The translations under genes and the position numbers were made by a program. DNA of 18,298 nt, taken from assembly GCA_043760535.1 (NCBI GenBank), contig JAYUOV010000065.1, positions 1-18,298 on the forward strand, given 5' to 3'. The stretch's first letter is position 1; the number at the start of each line of letters is the position of its first letter. This DNA is from JAZKFT01 sp043760535 (GTDB taxonomy: Bacteria > Bacteroidota > Bacteroidia > Chitinophagales > Chitinophagaceae). The notes under the pieces were generated by a model. It searched no databases. It saw only the letters and a program-made list of their open reading frames with translations, and was not told where the DNA came from. Of this stretch, positions 15,348 through 18,298 are shown piece after piece.

Positions 15348-15626
15348 ATGCTTCGTTTCCTTTCTAAAGTGGCCTTCCTTACCAATATTGCTTTTGTTGT
15401 GGTATTTGCCATGCATTGGCTAAAGGGCATCGAAAAATGGGATCAGGCACTGGTAAGTAACCTGGTAATTATCGCTTATTTTATAGCCACCACCACCACA
15501 ATACTGGTAAATATTTGTACTTTAGTCTTGTTGGTGCGTCGTAAGCCCATACCCATTCCACGATGGTTGCAAGTGGCCATTGTATTATTCCTTTTACTCC
15601 AAATCGTTTATTTCCAATACACATGA
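15348..15626 (+). CDS. Small three-helix membrane protein
   Basis: This 92-residue hydrophobic protein has three predicted membrane segments: about 6-24 (VAFLTNIAFVVVFAMHWL), about 36-62 (ALVSNLVIIAYFIATTTTIL followed by VNICTLVLL), and about 73-90 (WLQVAIVLFLLLQIVYF). A basic loop, RRKPIPIPRW, lies between helices two and three. No family is recognised. Its TGA stop overlaps the ATG of the queuosine-precursor transporter (ATGA), so the two are translationally coupled and may work in the same membrane process. It is also possible that it is simply an unrelated small inner-membrane protein. Confidence 0.75.
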   Translation: MLRFLSKVAFLTNIAFVVVFAMHWLKGIEKWDQALVSNLVIIAYFIATTTTILVNICTLVLLVRRKPIPIPRWLQVAIVLFLLLQIVYFQYT

Positions 15627-16447
15627 TTAGTTGCATTATTAAAAACAAAGCCACCCGGCTCTTTATTATTTTGGCCGGGTTTTTTATTGCCAATGCCCTC
15701 ATTGCCGAAATTATTGGGGTCAAAATTTTCTCTTTGGAGAAAACCTTTGGCCTGCCACCGCTGGAAGCAAATGTGTTTGGCAACATACTTAGCATTAACC
15801 TTACTGCCGGCGTGCTGCTTTGGCCCTTGGTATTTATAATGACCGATATTATTAACGAGTACTATGGCCCCAAAGGCGTAAAATTTCTTTCCTGGCTTAC
15901 GGCTGGCATCATTGCATTTGCTTTTATTATTTTTTACGGCGCCATGAAATTAACCCCGGCCGATTTTTTTATCAGCAGCAAAACCGGCAGTGGCATACCC
16001 GATATGGATAAAGCCTACAACAGCGTTTTAGGGCAGGGCGGCAATATCATCATTGGTTCGTTGGCTGCATTTATACTTAGTCAGTTGATAGATGTGTATG
16101 CATTTCATAAAATAAAAAAGCTCACCGGCGAAAAGAAAATTTGGCTTCGGGCCACCGGTTCCACCCTTATTTCTCAACTGATAGATAGTTTTGTGGTACT
16201 CTTTATAGCCTTTTTTATCGGCAGCCGTATTGGTGCAAAAGAGACAGATTTTGTTTGGCCATTCAGTTTATTCATTGCTGTGGCCTTGGTTAACTACGTG
16301 TATAAGTTCCTGGTAGCCATACTCATGACGCCTGTTATCTATTGGGTCCATATCATTATAGAAAAATACCTGGGTGCCGAACTTGCTGGCAACATGAAAC
16401 AGGCAGCCATGGGAGAGGAGTCAGACTCCAAAGAAGTCAGGTTTTAA
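15623..16447 (+). CDS. YhhQ/VUT_1-type queuosine precursor transporter
   Basis: This multi-pass inner-membrane protein of 274 residues belongs to the VUT_1 (PF02592-like) family, which imports preQ0/preQ1, the precursors of the tRNA base queuosine. Visible family features are the first helix LFIILAGFFIANALIAEI and VFIMTDIINEYYGPKGVKF (about 89-107), the best-conserved motif. Others are GSLAAFILSQLIDVYAFH and STLISQLIDSFVVLFIAFF with its paired SQLID motifs. A cytosolic tail ends the protein. The start at 15623 is preferred over an upstream in-frame ATG at 15563, because that one lies within the small membrane gene and adds 20 residues that are out of character. The 4-bp ATGA overlap with the upstream gene is typical of coupled start sites. 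The last codons form the first arm of a terminator. Confidence 0.88.
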   Translation: MISCIIKNKATRLFIILAGFFIANALIAEIIGVKIFSLEKTFGLPPLEANVFGNILSINLTAGVLLWPLVFIMTDIINEYYGPKGVKFLSWLTAGIIAFAFIIFYGAMKLTPADFFISSKTGSGIPDMDKAYNSVLGQGGNIIIGSLAAFILSQLIDVYAFHKIKKLTGEKKIWLRATGSTLISQLIDSFVVLFIAFFIGSRIGAKETDFVWPFSLFIAVALVNYVYKFLVAILMTPVIYWVHIIIEKYLGAELAGNMKQAAMGEESDSKEVRF

Positions 16448-16462
16448 AAACTTGACTTTTTT
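16434..16462 (+). terminator. Rho-independent terminator overlapping the end of the transporter gene
   Basis: A 10-bp stem (16434-16443 with 16449-16458, one G-U pair) encloses TTAAA, with the UAA stop spanning 16445-16447. It is followed by a run of six T (16457-16462). The 5' arm is within the last codons of the coding region. Confidence 0.65.
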
Positions 16463-16481
16463 AATCGAAACTTTACCTTTT
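16452..16481 (+). promoter_or_regulatory. Candidate -33/-7 promoter for the DUF2490 gene
   Basis: TTG at 16452-16454 and TACCTTTT at 16474-16481 (TAnnTTTG with the last base changed) are separated by 19 nt, the usual Bacteroidota spacing. The start codon is 65 bp downstream. The TTG overlaps the 3' arm of the preceding terminator, so both elements share the same bases. Confidence 0.45.
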
Positions 16482-16545
16482 TTTGAGGATTAAAAGCTAA
16501 AAATACTATCAGAGAAATGGTACAGCCAAAACAGAAAGAATCGAA

Positions 16546-17241
16546 ATGAAATGTATAAAAAAAGCCAGGTGTTTATCAGCATTATTTTTTGCGACACCAT
16601 TCTTAGTAAAAGGACAATCTTTCGATTTAGGAAGTTGGAATATTTTAAATGTAAAATACAATGTCAATAAAAAGTTCAGCGTATTTGGCGAAGCTCAACT
16701 GAGGTCGCTGAAACTGTACAATGATTTTCATTATTACGAGTACAAAGGCGGGGCTAATTTTAAAGCAGATAAAAATCTGACTTTTACATTAGGCGCAGGT
16801 AGTTACCAAACTTATAAAGAAGGTGGCGATTTTGTATTGCCCAAAAATAACGATGAGTTTAGAATTTGGCCACAGGTTACTTTGCAAAATGCAGTAGGTA
16901 AATTAAAAATAGAACAGCGGTACCGTGCAGAGTTTAGATTTACCAGTAACGGCTACCGAAACAGGTTTAGATACAGATTGGGTTTGTCGTACCCTTTTGG
17001 GAAAGAAAGAAACGCATACAAACCATTTCAGGTAAGTGTTAGCAATGAGATTTTTTTTACCGATAAAGAACCTTATTTCGAAAGAAACAGAATGTTGGTG
17101 GCGTTCAACTACAAACTTTCTAAAGCTGCCACTTTACAATTGGGCTATTTGCACCAGTTCGATTATAAAATCAATGATGAAACAGGGAGGGGTTTTTTGC
17201 AGATTGGTTATTATTTAGAGATATTTCGAAAGCCTTCATAA
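16546..17241 (+). CDS. DUF2490 family outer-membrane beta-barrel-like protein
   Basis: This 231-residue protein has a cleavable signal peptide (KCIKKARCLSALFFATPFLVKG, cleavage near residue 23). The mature region is a series of amphipathic beta strands rich in aromatic residues: FDLGSWNILNVKYNVNKKFS, FGEAQLRSLKLYNDFHYYEY, and further strands to the C-terminal FLQIGYYLEIF. The GSWxxLNxxYxxxKKFSxFGEAQLR opening and KIEQRYRAEFRF are typical of DUF2490. The protein is probably an outer-membrane barrel; its function is unknown. The next visible gene remnants are on a different footing (decayed), so this is the last intact gene of the window. No terminator was recognised directly downstream. Confidence 0.82.
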   Translation: MKCIKKARCLSALFFATPFLVKGQSFDLGSWNILNVKYNVNKKFSVFGEAQLRSLKLYNDFHYYEYKGGANFKADKNLTFTLGAGSYQTYKEGGDFVLPKNNDEFRIWPQVTLQNAVGKLKIEQRYRAEFRFTSNGYRNRFRYRLGLSYPFGKERNAYKPFQVSVSNEIFFTDKEPYFERNRMLVAFNYKLSKAATLQLGYLHQFDYKINDETGRGFLQIGYYLEIFRKPS

Positions 17242-17485
17242 AGATTTTTCGTTGCTATAAATACAGTTTTCATTATAGGGTTTAACGGAATAGGAGTAAT
17301 GAAGCAGCTTTGGAGAAAACGCTGACAGTATAAACGAATAGGGAGTTGACTGCCAAGATGACTTAAATATACTACACTGTACCGACTGTGGTGCAAATGC
17401 ACTATTTTGTAAATTATCAATGTAATTTAAGTTTGCCATCTGTTCTATAGTTCGTGTTTTTAACGAAAAAGAAATCATAAAAATT

Positions 17486-17719
17486 ATGCCAGAAGTTTTT
17501 AGGATGTTCGGGATGAGGTTCTTCTTTTACATGAATGAGCATTTGCCCATACATATTCATGTTAGAAACAGCGACGGCGAAGCTAGGTTTGAAATGTAAA
17601 CTGTAAAATTAATAGAAAGCAGGGGTATAAAACCAAAAGACCTTGTATTGGCAGAGGCCTTGGTAGAAGAGCGAAAGGAAGAAATTTTGGCAAAATGGCG
17701 GTCTATTCATTGTGCATAA
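17486..17719 (+). pseudogene. DUF4160-like gene with internal stop codon
   Basis: From ATG 17486 the frame reads MPEVFRMFGMRFFFYMNEH, then LPIHIHVRNSDGEARFEM, then TAA at 17597-17599. In the same frame it continues TVKLIESRGIKPKDLVLAEA, then LVEERKEEILAKWRSIHC, to TAA at 17717-17719. Both halves fit the DUF4160 family: RFFFY-NEH-P-H-HV-DGEA, then a helix ending in EEILAKW. The complete 77-codon reading has the normal length, so one base change (for example GAA to TAA) explains the break. DUF4160 genes are commonly paired with DUF2442 in putative toxin-antitoxin-like loci; no DUF2442 is seen downstream. A sequencing error cannot be excluded. Confidence 0.7.
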
Positions 17720-17752
17720 ATCACTTTATTTAAATTAATTTATCCCGTTAGG

Positions 17753-17771
17753 CGCCGGACTCCGTCCGGTG
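17753..17771. repeat. GC-rich hairpin, probable dispersed repeat
   Basis: CGCCGGAC (17753-17760), TCC loop, GTCCGGTG (17764-17771) forms an 8-bp stem with one G-U pair, preceded by GTTAGG. It lies between the two decayed genes and faces the convergent ends of both. It could act as a weak terminator, but the T-tract is interrupted (TTGTTTCGTT). Confidence 0.45.
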
Positions 17772-17933
17772 TTGTTTCGTTACTTTTCCTACAAAAATTT
17801 GAATGTCCAACTGTTCAAACATCTCAAATTTTCCGAAAGCCGAAACTGCTGTGCGTTAATACTTCTCCCTTACCAAATCCACCACCACTTTATCTGATGT
17901 TCCCATTAACCATGGGGTAAACTTGGCTTTTCC

Positions 17934-18190
17934 TTACTCATAAATGTCTTTTCTATGTCCGAGCGTTATCACATCTACAATAAGTTCATTATCAAAAATA
18001 TCGTAGATAATACGGTAGTTTCCAGTTCTAACTCTGTAACCATTCCTGCCTTTTAATTTTTGTAACCTGCAGGTCGTGGATTTTCTTCCAGACCAGCAAT
18101 AGTTATAAGTATAGGCTCTACAACATTATCAGAAAGGTTATCTAATTGCTTTTGGGCCTTTTTAGATAATAGGACAGTATAATCAGGCAT
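17934..18190 (-). pseudogene. RelE/ParE-superfamily toxin gene with -1 frameshift
   Basis: On the minus strand the gene starts MPDYTVLLSKKAQKQLDNLS, then DNVVEPILITIAGLEENPRP, then AGYKN, and stops at TAA (18055-18053) after 45 residues. One frame over, the sequence continues LKGRNGYRVRTGNYRIIYD, then IFDNELIVDVITLGHRKDIYE, to TAA at 17936-17934. This is the classic C-terminus of a RelE/ParE mRNA interferase or gyrase-poison fold, including the R-V-GNYRIIYDI and GHRKDIY signature. Adding one A to the A5 run at 18057-18061 restores an 85-residue toxin of normal length. The ATG overlaps the last 8 bp of the antitoxin gene, the normal TA operon layout. Toxin activity is expected to be lost, unless the indel is a homopolymer sequencing error or the A-run slips. 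Confidence 0.8.
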
Positions 18191-18298
18191 TTTTTGATTT
18201 TCTGTTTTTTAAATAATCAGAAAACAAAATCCGTTCGCCGGTATCCTCTTTTTTAGCTTTGTTATAAAGCTTAACATCTTCCATTTCTTCAAGTTCTT
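18183..18298 (-). CDS. Antitoxin C-terminal part (partial, runs off the window)
   Basis: This is the last 37 codons of a minus-strand gene, reading ELEEMEDVKLYNKAKKEDTG and then ERILFSDYLKNRKSKNA before TGA. The acidic helix followed by an (E/D)xGERI-FxDYL segment is typical of RelB/Phd-type antitoxin C-termini, which wrap the RelE toxin. It overlaps the toxin start by 8 bp (ATGCCTGA), so the two were co-translated. The N-terminal DNA-binding half lies outside the window, so the family (RelB, Phd or a Bacteroidota-specific type) is not decided. Confidence 0.65.
   Translation of the reverse strand, partial: ELEEMEDVKLYNKAKKEDTGERILFSDYLKNRKSKNA

Noticed and set aside
17236..17478. An 80-codon - strand frame downstream of the DUF2490 gene.
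   Set aside because: No recognisable motif, unusual composition, overlap with the end of the DUF2490 gene and with a possible fossil on the other strand. Most likely a chance open frame.
17856..17933. A 25-codon in-frame continuation after the toxin stop (minus strand; ends VVVDLVREKY).
   Set aside because: It has no family match I recognise and follows a normal toxin C-terminus. It may be a fossil fragment, but support is too thin to annotate.

Overview
The window looks like a chromosomal stretch from a Bacteroidota bacterium, most likely a member of the Chitinophagaceae or a relative. The signs are protein sequences of Bacteroidota type throughout, a coding style with little Shine-Dalgarno signal, several upstream sequences matching the Bacteroidota -7 promoter element TAnnTTTG, and GC-poor intergenic DNA with dispersed palindromic repeats. 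The genus is inference; the phylum is fairly secure.

Left part (1-5894, all + strand): pyrF (OMP decarboxylase) is followed by a D-xylose catabolic pair, xylB (xylulokinase) and xylA (class II xylose isomerase). A palindromic repeat element separates the pair. After xylA come a perfect 24-bp inverted repeat, a rho-independent terminator and a probable promoter. These lead into a two-gene unit encoding an SDR dehydrogenase and an FAH-family hydrolase that resembles 2,4-diketo-3-deoxy-L-fuconate hydrolase. The block is sugar-catabolic: xylose to xylulose-5-phosphate by XylA/XylB, plus a possible late part of a non-phosphorylative deoxy-sugar-acid pathway.

Middle part (6138-7093, - strand): a two-gene unit encodes a small lipocalin-like lipoprotein and a BON+SH3b protein reminiscent of E. 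coli Kbp/YgaU. It ends in a strong 16-bp-stem terminator.

Topoisomerase region (7241-15152, + strand): parE and parC, the two subunits of topoisomerase IV, are separated by four genes: a DUF1835/DUF3658-type protein, a cupin, a lipoprotein and an AlbA_2/Schlafen-type ATP-binding regulator. The most unusual signal in the window is here. The 11-bp sequence ATAGTTGACGC overlaps the stop codon of the regulator gene, inside a terminator-like hairpin, and recurs as three head-to-tail copies with an 11-bp period just upstream of parC, downstream of a candidate promoter. It could be an operator or RNA element tying the regulator to parC.

Right part (15153-18298): a small membrane protein is translationally coupled (ATGA overlap) to a YhhQ-type queuosine-precursor transporter, followed by a DUF2490 outer-membrane protein. 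The last kilobase is decaying accessory DNA: a DUF4160 gene with an internal stop, a RelE/ParE-type toxin gene with a one-base frameshift at an A-run, and the C-terminal part of its cognate antitoxin running off the window edge.
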